Shown in pieces: positions 55,799-64,000 of a stretch of 64,000 nt of DNA. Source of the DNA: Siccirubricoccus sp. G192 (lineage in GTDB: Bacteria; Pseudomonadota; Alphaproteobacteria; Acetobacterales; Acetobacteraceae); contig NZ_JAHREN010000001.1 in the NCBI RefSeq assembly GCF_019084075.1, positions 1 to 64,000 on the forward strand, in the 5' to 3' direction. The position numbers were made by a program, and so were the translations under genes. Within the stretch, counting starts at the first letter, position 1; every line of letters starts with the position of its first letter. The notes beneath the pieces were generated by a model. It was not told the origin of the DNA, searched no databases, and saw nothing but the letters and a program-made list of their open reading frames with translations.

Positions 55799-56605
55799 AT
55801 GCTGGGTTGCAGAACGGGCTCCGGGCCGGCCATGCCGGCCGGCCGCGGCGGAAACAACCACGCGCGCGGCCGCTTCGCAACCGCGGCGCTGCTGCTTGCC
55901 GGCCTTCTCGCAGGCCTGCCCGCCTGGCAGCCGGCGGCCGCGCAGGACCTGGCGGCGCCGGAGGCTGCCGCCATGCCGGCGCCCTCCGGCCTGCTCAACC
56001 TGACGCAGCGCGGCATCCCGGCCGAGGCCACCGCCGAGAACGGCGTGCTGGCGCGCGACCGGGCGCTGGCCGCCGGCCGCCGCATCGCCTGGGACCGGCT
56101 GGTGGCGGAGGCCGGGGCCCCGCCCATCAACCTGTCGGACGGGCAGATCGAGAATCTCGTCTCCTCCATCGTCATCGAGCAGGAGCGCACCTCCCCGACC
56201 CGCTATACCGGCCGCATCACGGTGAATTTCAGCGCCGGCCGGGTGCGCTCGGCACTCGGGTCGCGGGTGCCGGGCCTGGCCGGGACCGCGGCGCCCGGCG
56301 AGTCGGCGGTATCGGCGCCGGCGCCATCGAGCCCGGCCTCAAATTGGCTGGAGGTCGTCGCCACCTATCGTTCCATGGGTGAATGGCTGGAATTGCGACG
56401 GCGGCTGAGCGGCGCGGGGCCGGTCGCCTCGGTGGAGATCCAGGCACTGGCGGTGGATGCGGCGCGGCTCCGGCTCGGCCTGCGGGCGCCGCCGCCGATC
56501 GCGGCCGGGGACCTGGCCGCGCTCGGCATCGCCCTGGTGCCGGCGGCGGGGCCAGGGCCGGGCTTCGGCGAATCCTGGCGGCTGGGCCTTGCCGGAGGCG
56601 GCTGA
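55799..56605 (+). CDS. Secreted DUF2066-family protein
   Basis: 268 residues. A long N-terminus leads into a signal peptide (FATAALLLAGLLAGLPAWQP) cleaved near AAAQ. Then comes the DUF2066 pattern: AENGVLARDRALAAGRRIAW, LSDGQIENLVSSIVIEQERT and YTGRITVNFSAGRVRSAL. GGAGAG precedes the ATG. The family has no settled function; it commonly sits upstream of the phosphatidyltransferase-PerM-hdaA genes in alphaproteobacteria, as here. Divergent from purM. Confidence 0.75.
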   Translation: MLGCRTGSGPAMPAGRGGNNHARGRFATAALLLAGLLAGLPAWQPAAAQDLAAPEAAAMPAPSGLLNLTQRGIPAEATAENGVLARDRALAAGRRIAWDRLVAEAGAPPINLSDGQIENLVSSIVIEQERTSPTRYTGRITVNFSAGRVRSALGSRVPGLAGTAAPGESAVSAPAPSSPASNWLEVVATYRSMGEWLELRRRLSGAGPVASVEIQALAVDAARLRLGLRAPPPIAAGDLAALGIALVPAAGPGPGFGESWRLGLAGGG

Positions 56606-56648
56606 GACGCGCGCGCGCCCCGAAAGCGGCGGCGAGGCGGCCGGCGCC

Positions 56649-57194
56649 GTGAGCAATGCGCTCGTGACCCTGCCCAACCTCATCACCCTGGCCCGGCTCT
56701 GCGCCGTGCCGGCGGCCATCTGGCTGATCCTGCACCACCGGCTCGACCTGGCCTTCGGCGTCTTCGTCGGCGCCGGACTCTCGGATGCGGTGGATGGCTG
56801 GCTAGCGCGGGTGCTGAATGCCCGCTCAGCGCTCGGCGCGCTGCTCGACCCGGTGGCGGACAAGGCGCTGCTGGTCTCGGTCTATGTGGCGCTGGCCGGC
56901 ATCGGCGTGCTGCCGGACTGGCTGGCAATCCTGGTGGTATTCCGCGACCTGGTGATCGTGGGCGGCGTGCTGCTGCTCTGGGTGCTGGGGCAGCCGCCGG
57001 CGATCCGGCCGCTCTGGATCTCCAAGCTCAATACCCTGGTGCAGCTTGCGCTGGCGGCGCTGGCGCTGTTCCTGGCCGGCTTCCGGTTGCAGGCGGATGC
57101 GCTGCTGCTGGCCATGATCTGGGCGGTGGCGACCACCACCGCGGCCTCCGGCATCGCCTATGTCGTCTCCACGCTGCGCCGGCCCAGGGCCTGA
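56649..57194 (+). CDS. CDP-alcohol phosphatidyltransferase
   Basis: 181 residues, several membrane helices. The diagnostic motif is complete: DAVDGWLARVLNARSALGAL followed by LDPVADKAL, i.e. D-x2-DG-x2-AR-x8-G-x3-D-x3-D. GTG start at 56649. Such enzymes swap CMP for an alcohol on CDP-diacylglycerol; PgsA-like (phosphatidylglycerophosphate) or cardiolipin synthase-like activity is possible. It lies between the DUF2066 gene and the PerM-like gene in one plus-strand run. Confidence 0.88.
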   Translation: MSNALVTLPNLITLARLCAVPAAIWLILHHRLDLAFGVFVGAGLSDAVDGWLARVLNARSALGALLDPVADKALLVSVYVALAGIGVLPDWLAILVVFRDLVIVGGVLLLWVLGQPPAIRPLWISKLNTLVQLALAALALFLAGFRLQADALLLAMIWAVATTTAASGIAYVVSTLRRPRA

Positions 57195-57201
57195 CCGCAA
57201 C

Positions 57202-58389
57202 GTGAAGCTGATGCCGCAAGCGCCGCCCCCCGCGCCCGCCGTGACCCGCCCCCTCGCGGGCGAGCCGGCGCCAGCGCCCGGCCGCGGCCGCCCGCTGCCG
57301 GTCGGCCCCCGCGTCGCCACCAGGGCGCAGCGGATCGGGCTGGCGGCCGGGGTGGCGCTGGTGCTGCTGTTCAGCCTCTGGCTCTTCTCGGCGATCCTGA
57401 CGCCCTTCGTCCTGGCCGCCTTCATCGCCTATTTCCTGGACCCGCCGGCCACCCACCTGGCGCGGGTCGGCGTGCCGCGCGGACTTTCGGCGCTGCTGCT
57501 GATCCTGGCGCTGGCGGCCGTGGCGCTGCTCTGCCTGCTGCTGCTCTATCCGCTGCTGGTGGCACAGATCACCGTGCTGCTGCAGCGCCTGCCGAGCTAC
57601 GTGCTCGGCATCGGCCAGGCCGTGCGGGAGGCGCTGGCGGCGCTGGCGGAACGCCTCGGGCCGGATTTCATGGATACCGGGCTGCAGGAACTGGCGGTGG
57701 GGCAGGCCGGGTCGGTGATCTCCTTCCTCGGCACCGCGCTGGCGCGGCTGATCGGTGGCGGCGTCGCGCTGTTCTACGTCTTCACCCTGGTCACGGTCAC
57801 GCCGGTGGTGGCCTTCTACCTGCTGCGCGACTGGCCGCGCATCCTGATCCGCCTGGATGCCTGGCTGCCGCGCCGCTCCGCCGCCACGCTCCGGCAATTG
57901 GCGCGGGACACGGACCGCGTGCTCTCGGCCTGGCTGCGGGGGCAGTTCATCTGCTGCGCGCTGCTCGCGGTGTATTACGCGGCGGCGCTCTCGGCAGTGG
58001 GGCTGGAGCTTGGGCTGACCGTCGGGCTGCTGGCGGGCATCCTGTCCTTCATCCCCTATGTCGGCTCGGTCACCGGGATGGTGACCGCCGTGACCCTGGC
58101 GCTGGCGCAATTCGGCACCTGGAACGGGGTGCTGCTGGTGCTGGCGGTGTTCCTGCTGGGCCAGGTGGTGGAGGGCTACATCATCTACCCGCGCCTGCTG
58201 GGCGACCGGGTGGAGTTGCATGCGGTCTGGGTGATCTTCGCGCTGTTCGCCGGCGGTGTCGCCTTCGGCTTCCTCGGCGTGCTGCTGGCGGTGCCGATGG
58301 CGGCGGCGATCGGCGTGGTGGCGCGCTACTGGCTGCGGCGCTACCTGGAAAGCCCGCTCTACCTCGACCCGCCGCGCACCGGGCTATGA
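57202..58389 (+). CDS. AI-2E/PerM-family permease
   Basis: About 395 residues with eight predicted helices. Marks: LTPFVLAAFIAYFLDPPATH, SAWLRGQFICCALLAVYYAA, LLAGILSFIPYVGSVTGMVT, EGYIIYPRLLGDRVELHAVW. The N-terminus before residue 45 is Pro-rich and variable; GTG 57202 and ATG 57211 are alternative starts. Members include TqsA and sodium/proton exchangers; the substrate is unknown. Its stop overlaps the hdaA start by ATGA. Confidence 0.88.
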   Translation: MKLMPQAPPPAPAVTRPLAGEPAPAPGRGRPLPVGPRVATRAQRIGLAAGVALVLLFSLWLFSAILTPFVLAAFIAYFLDPPATHLARVGVPRGLSALLLILALAAVALLCLLLLYPLLVAQITVLLQRLPSYVLGIGQAVREALAALAERLGPDFMDTGLQELAVGQAGSVISFLGTALARLIGGGVALFYVFTLVTVTPVVAFYLLRDWPRILIRLDAWLPRRSAATLRQLARDTDRVLSAWLRGQFICCALLAVYYAAALSAVGLELGLTVGLLAGILSFIPYVGSVTGMVTAVTLALAQFGTWNGVLLVLAVFLLGQVVEGYIIYPRLLGDRVELHAVWVIFALFAGGVAFGFLGVLLAVPMAAAIGVVARYWLRRYLESPLYLDPPRTGL

Positions 58390-59168
58390 GCGCCGCGCAG
58401 CCCGGCCAAGCCGCCCGACAACCGGCCCGGCAACTGGCCCTGCCCCTGCCCTTCGCCGCCTCCCACGACCCCGCCGACCTGCTGGAGGACGAATCGAACC
58501 AGGCGGCGCTGGCCTGGCTGCGGCGGCCGCAGGACTGGCCCGGCGGCCGCCTCGCCCTGTTCGGCCCGGCCGCCACCGGCAAGACGCATATGCTGCGCGG
58601 CCTGGCCGCCGCGCGCGGGTGGCCGGTGCTGGAGGGCCCGCGGCTGCGCGGCCTGGCGGCGCTGCGTGGCATGCCGGAGGTGCCGCCCGGCCCCGGCCTC
58701 GCGGTGGACGATGCCGATTGCGCGGCGGAGGAGGAGGCGCTGCTGCACCTGCTGAACCTCTGTGCCGAAGGCGGCCAGGCCGTGCTGCTGGCGGGGCGGG
58801 AGGCGCCGGCGCGCTGGCCGGTGGCCTTGCCCGACCTCCGCAGCCGGCTGCGCGCCATGACCGCGGTGGCGGTGCTGCCGCCCTCGGATTCGCTGCTGGC
58901 GGCGCTGCTGCAGAAGCATTTCACCGACCGGCAGTTGCGGGTCGATCCCGGGGTGCAGGCCTGGCTGCTGCCGCGCCTGCCGCGCGAGGCCGCGGCGGTG
59001 GCCGAGGCGGCCGCCCGGCTCGACCGCGCGGCGCTGGCCACCGGCGGCCGGCTGACCCGCAGCCTGGCCCGCGCCGCCCTGGCCGACCTGCCCGGCTTCG
59101 GCGCCACGGATGACGATTCGACGCCCGAGCAAGACGGCGGCTCCACCTCGACCCCGCGGCTGCTGTAG
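58386..59168 (+). CDS. hdaA: DnaA-like regulator HdaA
   Basis: 260 residues: a DnaA-type AAA+ ATPase without the DNA-binding domain. The N-terminal clamp-binding string is QLALPLPF (beta-clamp box), Walker A GPAATGKTHML, Walker B LAVDDADCA, and an Arg-rich sensor region (DLRSRLRAMTAVAV). Hda-type proteins bind the sliding clamp and switch off DnaA-ATP after replication starts. Overlaps the upstream permease (ATGA). Confidence 0.85.
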   Translation: MSAAQPGQAARQPARQLALPLPFAASHDPADLLEDESNQAALAWLRRPQDWPGGRLALFGPAATGKTHMLRGLAAARGWPVLEGPRLRGLAALRGMPEVPPGPGLAVDDADCAAEEEALLHLLNLCAEGGQAVLLAGREAPARWPVALPDLRSRLRAMTAVAVLPPSDSLLAALLQKHFTDRQLRVDPGVQAWLLPRLPREAAAVAEAAARLDRAALATGGRLTRSLARAALADLPGFGATDDDSTPEQDGGSTSTPRLL

Positions 59169-59177
59169 GCTGCCTGC

Positions 59178-61379
59178 ATGTCCCTCGCCGAAGCGCTGCC
59201 ACCCGCCCTTCCCGCCATCGCGCCGGATTCCCCGGACCGCTTCATCAACCGGGAGCTGTCCTGGCTGGATTTCAATTCGCGGGTGCTGGAGGAGGCGGCC
59301 AATCCGCGGCATCCGCTGCTGGAACGGCTGCGCTTCGTCGCCATCTCCTCCTCGAACCTGGACGAGTTCTATTCGGTGCGGGTCGCCGGGCTGATCGGCC
59401 AGGAACGCGCCGGCATCGCCAGCCCCTCGCCGGATGGCCGCACGCCCTCGCAGCAGATGGCCGCCATCCATGAACGGGCGCGGTCCCTGATCGCGGACCA
59501 GCACCGGGAATGGCACACGCTGCGCCGCCTGCTGCGCGAGGCCGGCGTCTGCCTCCTGGACGCGGTGGAATTGTCGGAGGCCGACCGGACCTGGCTGCAG
59601 GACTGGTTCATGGAGCGGGTCTTCCCGGTGCTGACGCCGCTGGCGGTGGACCCGGCGCATCCCTTCCCCTTCATCGCCAACCTGGCGCTCTGCATGGCGC
59701 TGAAGCTGGTGCGGGAGGAGGATGGCGGCACCATGCGGGCGCTGCTGCCGCTGCCGCCGCAGGTGGACCGCTTCATCCGCCTGCCCTCGCCCGCCCCGGG
59801 CGGAGCGGCCGGCGCCGACCGCAGCATCCGCTTCGTGCTGCTGGAGGACCTGATCGTCCTCTGCCTCGGCCGCCTCTTTCCAGGCTTCATCCCGGCCGAG
59901 CGCGGGTTGTTCCGCCTGATCCGCGACACCGACGTGGAATTCGAGGAGGAGGCGGAGGATCTGGTGCGGTCCTATGAGACCGCGCTGAAGCGCCGCCGCC
60001 GCGGCCGCGCCATCCGCCTCTCCGTCACCGCCGACACGCCGGCCGACATGGTGGGCTTCGTCGCCGAGGAACTGGCTGCCGACCGCACCGGCGTCTTCGT
60101 GGTGGATGGGCTGCTCGGCCTTTCCGACCTGAAGCAGCTGATCGTGGAGGACCGGCCGGACCTGCTCTTCACGCCCTATACGCCGCGCTTCCCGGAACGC
60201 ATCCTGGATTATGGCGGGGACTGCTTCGCGGCGATCCGCGCCAAGGACATCGTGGTGCACCACCCCTACGAATCCTTCGATGTGGTGGTGCAGTTCCTGC
60301 GCCAGGCGGCGCGCGACCCGAATGTGGTCGCCATCAAGCAGACGCTCTACCGCACCAGCCGCGACAGCCCGATCGCCCGCGCCCTGATCGAGGCGGCCGA
60401 TTCCGGCAAATCCGTCACCGCCATGGTGGAGCTGAAGGCCCGCTTCGACGAGGAGCGCAACATCGCCCTCTCGCGCGAGCTGGAGGCCGCCGGCGTGCAG
60501 GTGGTCTTCGGCTTCGTCGAGCTGAAGACCCACGCCAAGGTCAGCCTGGTGGTGCGGCGCGAGGGCCAGGCGATGCGCAGCTACGCGCATTTCGGCACCG
60601 GCAACTACCACCCGATCACCGCGCGCATCTATACCGACCTCAGCTTCTTCACCGCCGATCCCGGCCTGACCCGCGACGCCGCGCGGCTGTTCAACTACAT
60701 GACCGGCTATGCCCGGCCGGAGACGATGGAGGCCCTGGCCTTCGCGCCGCTGACCATCCGCCCGGCGCTGCTCGGCCTGATCGAGCAGGAGATCCGCTTC
60801 GCGCGGGAAGGCCGTCCGGCCGGCATCTGGCTGAAGATGAACAGCCTGGTGGACGAGCAATTGATCGATGCGCTCTACCGCGCCAGCCAGGCCGGGGTGC
60901 GCGTGGACTGCGTGGTGCGCGGCATCTGCTGCCTCCGCCCCGGCATGCCTGGCCTGTCCGAGAACATTCGCGTGAAGTCCATTGTCGGGCGCTTCCTGGA
61001 ACATTCGCGGATCTGCGCCTTCGGCAATGGCCACCGGCTGCCCAGCCGCCGCGCCCGGGTCTTCATTTCCTCGGCGGACTGGATGGCGCGGAACATGGAT
61101 TGGCGCGTTGAGACCCTGGTGCCGGTGGAGAATCCCACGGTACATGCGCAGATCCTGGACCAGATCATGGTGGTGAACCTGAAGGACACGGCGCAGTCCT
61201 GGGAATTGCAGGCGGATGGCCATTGGCGGCGGCTGCCGGCAGGGCTGCATCCGGTCTCGGCGCATGAGTATTTCATGACCAACCCCTCGCTCTCCGGCCG
61301 CGGCAGCGCGCTGAACCCACCGACCCGCACGCCAGCCGTGGGCAGGCGGCCCCGGCAGAACCGGGTGGCGCAGGACTGA
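59178..61379 (+). CDS. ppk: Polyphosphate kinase 1
   Basis: 733 residues, full length. N-domain [20 protein letters not shown], head [59 protein letters not shown] with the autophosphorylated His at residue 452, and [20 protein letters not shown]. It polymerises inorganic polyphosphate from ATP. It begins 9 bases after hdaA and is followed by the exopolyphosphatase gene. Confidence 0.97.
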   Translation: MSLAEALPPALPAIAPDSPDRFINRELSWLDFNSRVLEEAANPRHPLLERLRFVAISSSNLDEFYSVRVAGLIGQERAGIASPSPDGRTPSQQMAAIHERARSLIADQHREWHTLRRLLREAGVCLLDAVELSEADRTWLQDWFMERVFPVLTPLAVDPAHPFPFIANLALCMALKLVREEDGGTMRALLPLPPQVDRFIRLPSPAPGGAAGADRSIRFVLLEDLIVLCLGRLFPGFIPAERGLFRLIRDTDVEFEEEAEDLVRSYETALKRRRRGRAIRLSVTADTPADMVGFVAEELAADRTGVFVVDGLLGLSDLKQLIVEDRPDLLFTPYTPRFPERILDYGGDCFAAIRAKDIVVHHPYESFDVVVQFLRQAARDPNVVAIKQTLYRTSRDSPIARALIEAADSGKSVTAMVELKARFDEERNIALSRELEAAGVQVVFGFVELKTHAKVSLVVRREGQAMRSYAHFGTGNYHPITARIYTDLSFFTADPGLTRDAARLFNYMTGYARPETMEALAFAPLTIRPALLGLIEQEIRFAREGRPAGIWLKMNSLVDEQLIDALYRASQAGVRVDCVVRGICCLRPGMPGLSENIRVKSIVGRFLEHSRICAFGNGHRLPSRRARVFISSADWMARNMDWRVETLVPVENPTVHAQILDQIMVVNLKDTAQSWELQADGHWRRLPAGLHPVSAHEYFMTNPSLSGRGSALNPPTRTPAVGRRPRQNRVAQD

Positions 61380-61384
61380 ACGGC

Positions 61385-62925
61385 TTGGACACGCCTGCTT
61401 CCCTCTGGCCCGGCGCCGCCTGCGGCGGGGTCCGGCCGCCGCGCTGCGGCGTGGTCGATCTCGGCTCGAATTCTGTCCGCCTGGTGGTTTTCGAGGGGCG
61501 CGGCCGCAACCCGCAGGCGATCTTCAACGAAAAGGCGGTGCTCGGCCTCGGCCGCGGGGTGCAGGCTTCCGGCCGGCTGAACGAGGAGGCGATCGGCCCG
61601 GCGCTCACCGTGCTGGCGCGCTACCATGCCGTGGCCCGCGCCATGCACGCCGAGCCGCTGGAGGTGCTGGCCACCGCGGCGGTGCGCGACGCCGCCAACG
61701 GCCCGGGATTCGTGGCCGGGCTGCAGGCGCGGATGCCCGGCGTGCCGATCCGCATCCTGACCGGCGACGAGGAGGCGCGGCTTTCCGCCGACGGCGTGCT
61801 GATGGGCATTCCCGGCGCCGATGGCATCCTGGGCGATCTCGGCGGCGGTTCCCTGGAAGTGGTGCGGCTGGAGGCCGGGCGGGCGGTGCGCGCCGCCTCC
61901 CTGCCCATCGGTGTCATCCGCCTGGCGGAGCGGGCCGGCAATGACGTCGCCCGCGCCCGCGGCATCGCCGAGCAGGAGCTTGGCCGCCAGCCCTGGCTGG
62001 CCGAGGGCGCCGGCCGCGACCTCTATCTGGTGGGCGGCGCCTGGCGGGCGCTGGCGCGGATGCATATCGCCCAGACCGGCTACCCGCTGGCCATCGTCCA
62101 CCACTACGTGCTGCGGCGGGAGGAGGCGCGGGACCTGGCCGGGGTGGTGATGGCCGCCTCCCGCCGGATGCTGGAGCGGATGCCGGGCGCGCCGCAGAAG
62201 CGCCTGGGCGACCTGCCCTTCGCCGCCGTGGTCATGCGCCGCCTGCTGCGCGCCACCGGGGCCGGCCGCGTGGTCTTCTCGGCCAATGGGCTGCGGGAGG
62301 GCTGGTATGGCAGGCTGCTGCCGGACCCGGTGCGGCAGGCCGATCCGCTGCTGACGGCAGCGCGGGGAATTGGCGGTGGATTGGGGCCGCGACCCCGAGC
62401 TGCCGCCGGCGCTGCTGGCCTGGACCGACCCGCTCTTCCCGGAGGAGGGCGCGGCCGACCGCACCCTGCGCGAGGCCGCCTGCTGGATCTCCGACATCGG
62501 CAGCCACGACCACCCGGAATACCGGGCGGAGCAGGCTTTCCTCAGGGTGCTCAGGCGGAACGGCATCGGGCTCGACCACCATGGGCGGGCCTTCCTCGCG
62601 CTCAGCGCCGCGCTCCGCTACGAGGCCGAGCCGGGTGCCGCCTTCCTGGCGCCGACGCGGGTGCTGCTGGATGCGGCGGCCCTGCGCCAGGCGGAGACGC
62701 TGGGGGCGGCGCTGCGGCTCGCCTATACGCTCTGCGGCGGCACCCCGGGAATTGCTGGCCGGCACCAGGCTGGCCCGGCATGGCGACAGGCTGGTGCTGC
62801 GCCTAGCGGAGGGCACCGGCGTCTTCGCCGGCGAAAGCGTGCTGCGCCGGGTGGAGGCGCTGGCGGCCTCGCTCGGGCTGGAGGCGGTGGTGGAGGTGGC
62901 GGACCGGGAGGCGGTTCCGGAATAG
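61385..62925 (+). CDS. ppx: Exopolyphosphatase (Ppx/GppA family), two frameshifts
   Basis: About 512 residues. ASKHA marks: CGVVDLGSNSVRLVVFEGRG; EVLATAAVRDAANGPGFVAG; ILTGDEEARLSADGVLMGIP; ILGDLGGGSLEVVRLEAGRA. The four-G run at 62364-62367 and the three-G run at 62747-62749 each hold one extra base; correction gives ELAVDWGRDPELPPALLAWT and TPELLAGTRLARHGDRLVLR. TTG start at 61385. It degrades polyphosphate or pppGpp from the end, the natural partner of ppk. Confidence 0.9.
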
Positions 62926-62934
62926 AGCGGATCG

Positions 62935-62954
62935 CGGACGGATGTGAACGTCCG
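62935..62954 (+). terminator. Hairpin after ppx
   Basis: A 6-bp stem CGGACG / CGTCCG with an 8-base loop lies ten bases after the ppx stop. Weak on its own, but it is the first hairpin past the operon and is followed by the larger palindromic element. Confidence 0.4.
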
Positions 62955-62983
62955 GGAGCGTGAATCTGCTCTGCAAACAAGGA

Positions 62984-63132
62984 GCTACGGCGGATTCGCG
63001 TTCAGGAATGAACGCTAGAGCATGATGCGTTCACCTTCGTTCACGCATCATGCTCCAGGCCTTTGTTTGATCGCGTGATTCACGCTTTTCGCTGCGAGCA
63101 CCTCAAGCGATCACGCTCTAATCCGCCGTAGC
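62984..63132. repeat. 149-bp nested palindromic element with 13-bp terminal inverted repeats
   Basis: Ends: GCTACGGCGGATT (62984-62996) and its exact complement AATCCGCCGTAGC (63120-63132). Inside lie GCGTTCA/TGAACGC (62998-63015) and a perfect 13-bp stem GAGCATGATGCGT / ACGCATCATGCTC (63018-63030 and 63043-63055), then a GCGTGATTCACGC near-palindrome. It carries no coding frame. The structure is that of a miniature repeat (MITE-like) or a large two-way terminator between ppx and rnd. Its G+C is below the flanks. Confidence 0.7.
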
Positions 63133-63140
63133 CCGCCGCC

Positions 63141-64000
63141 CTATTCCGCCCCGATCAGCTTCACCCGCCGGCCATCGACGCCGAGCGCCAGCCGCCCGGC
63201 CTTGAGCGCCAGCGCCGACTCGCCGAAGACCTCGCGGCGCCAGCCGCGCAGCGCCGGCAGGTCGGGATGCGCCTCGGTGGCCAAGCGGTCGAGGTCGTCG
63301 CTGCTGGCGAGCAGCTTTGGCGCCACTTCATGCTCCTCGCTCTTGGCGGCCAGCAGCACCTTGAGCAGCGCCACCAGGGCCGGCGAGGGCGAGGGGCCGC
63401 CGCGGTCGCGGGGCGCCTCGGGCAGGTCCGAATCGGGCAGCGCCTTGGCGGCCTGGATCGCGGCGAGCAGCCCGGCGCCGCTGCGGCCCTTGGCGAAACC
63501 CTCCGAGATGCCGCGCGCCCGCGCCAGGTCGGCCGGGGTCTCCGGCCCGGTGGCGGCCACCTCCAGCAGGGTTTCGTCCTTCACCAGGCGCTGGCGGGGG
63601 ATGTTGATGCGCTGCGCCTCCCGCTCCCGCCAGGCGGCCACGGCGCGCAGCAGGCCGAGGAAGCGGCGGTTGCCGGTGCGGGCCTTCAGCCTTTCCCAGG
63701 CGGTCTCGGGGTCGACGCGGTAGGTGGCGGGCTGGTCGAGCACCGCCATTTCCTGCGCCACCCATTCCATCCGCCCCTCGCGCTCCAGCCGGTTGCGGAG
63801 CGCGGTGTAGATCTTCCTGAGATGCGTCACATCCGCCGCCGCATAGGCGATCTGCGAGGGCGAGAGCGGCCGGGCCGCCCAGTCCGAGAAGCGATGCGCC
63901 TTGTCGATCTGCGCGCCGGCCAGGGCCCGGCAGAGCTGGTCATAGCTCACCTGGTCGCCGAAGCCGGCCACCATGGCGGCAACCTGGGTATCGAAGAGGG
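63141..64000 (-). CDS. rnd: Ribonuclease D, 5' end beyond the right edge
   Basis: The last ~286 residues are present. The DEDD exonuclease core shows LFDTQVAAMVAGFGDQVSYD, HRFSDWAARPLSPSQIAYAA and AADVTHLRKIYTALRNRLER (final Tyr/Asp motif). HRDC domains follow, with FLGLLRAVAAWREREAQRIN and IPRQRLVKDETLLEVAATGP. It trims tRNA 3' ends. The frame is open to 64000, so the N-terminus is missing. Converges with ppx across the palindromic element. Confidence 0.9.
   Translation of the reverse strand, partial: LFDTQVAAMVAGFGDQVSYDQLCRALAGAQIDKAHRFSDWAARPLSPSQIAYAAADVTHLRKIYTALRNRLEREGRMEWVAQEMAVLDQPATYRVDPETAWERLKARTGNRRFLGLLRAVAAWREREAQRINIPRQRLVKDETLLEVAATGPETPADLARARGISEGFAKGRSGAGLLAAIQAAKALPDSDLPEAPRDRGGPSPSPALVALLKVLLAAKSEEHEVAPKLLASSDDLDRLATEAHPDLPALRGWRREVFGESALALKAGRLALGVDGRRVKLIGAE

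Noticed and set aside
58359..61265. Open frame of 968 codons on the minus strand opposite hdaA and ppk
   Set aside because: It mirrors two well-conserved plus-strand genes; its composition (His/Gln/Gly/Arg/Ala-rich, no motifs) is that of an antisense shadow in very high G+C DNA.
1..64000. CRISPR arrays, tRNA and rRNA genes, transposases, integrases, phage genes
   Set aside because: No regularly spaced repeats, cloverleaf-like sequences with CCA-type ends, rRNA signatures or transposase/integrase motifs were seen.

Overview
The window is very G+C-rich bacterial DNA. It has the gene content of an aerobic alphaproteobacterium, most likely Acetobacteraceae (Roseomonas-like). The reasons are nine Bug/TctC-type solute receptors, a TRAP transporter, an NdvA-like glucan exporter, a DnaA-like HdaA protein beside purM/purN and ppk/ppx, and a probable aa3-type oxidase subunit IV. 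The genus is inferred from gene content only; no rRNA, tRNA or CRISPR array was found.

Layout. 1-5000: five badly frameshifted genes (lytic transglycosylase, Bug receptor, CPA1 Na+/H+ antiporter, CBS-BON protein, MscL). 5.3-10.2 kb: a peptidoglycan-binding lipoprotein, a TRAP operon (dctP-dctQ-dctM, minus strand), a small HicA-like protein and a two-CBS-domain protein. 10.3-18.4 kb: an NdvA/ChvA-type ABC exporter, then six tandem Bug receptors. 18.4-30.8 kb: mixed metabolism (TauD-like dioxygenase, M20 peptidase, GGCT-like protein, LctP-like permease, another Bug receptor, AlkA-type glycosylase, alpha/beta hydrolase, SCO1, NrdB, an MFS carrier, a PanE-like reductase). 31-34.3 kb: a GH16 enzyme with duplicated N-terminal motifs, a flavin-dependent halogenase-like oxidoreductase and small membrane proteins. 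34.4-47.9 kb: a Bug receptor, then a compact aryl polyene (APE)-type type II polyketide cluster on the minus strand. It holds ACP, ligase, two hot-dog dehydratases, acyltransferase, LolA-like protein, MMPL exporter, ketosynthase, chain-length factor and ketoreductase, nearly all joined by overlapping stop/start codons. A glycosyltransferase, a novel lipoprotein and a divergent methyltransferase sit upstream. 48-53 kb: a lipoprotein hydrolase, a Gly-rich secreted protein, an ABC-F ATPase and an A+T-rich island of about 1.1 kb with one gene of unknown function (possible HEPN fold). 53.2-64 kb: housekeeping block ndk, COX IV-like, purN-purM (minus), DUF2066, CDP-alcohol phosphatidyltransferase, PerM-type permease, hdaA, ppk, ppx, a nested palindromic repeat, and rnd running off the right edge.

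Sequence quality. At least a dozen otherwise well-conserved genes, including purM, carry one-base length changes, mostly in G/C (sometimes A) homopolymers. This pattern fits sequencing error better than mass pseudogenization. Such genes are annotated over their reconstructed extent with the break position given. The first 5 kb is denser in lesions and may be real decay or a poor-quality stretch.

How the genes work together. The most coherent system is the APE locus. The ligase would activate an aryl starter, the ACP would carry it, ketosynthase plus chain-length factor would extend it, and ketoreductase plus dehydratases would build the conjugated polyene. The acyltransferase, LolA-like protein and MMPL protein would then place the pigment lipid in the outer membrane. 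A halogenase-like flavoenzyme 2 kb downstream raises the possibility of a halogenated, xanthomonadin-like product.
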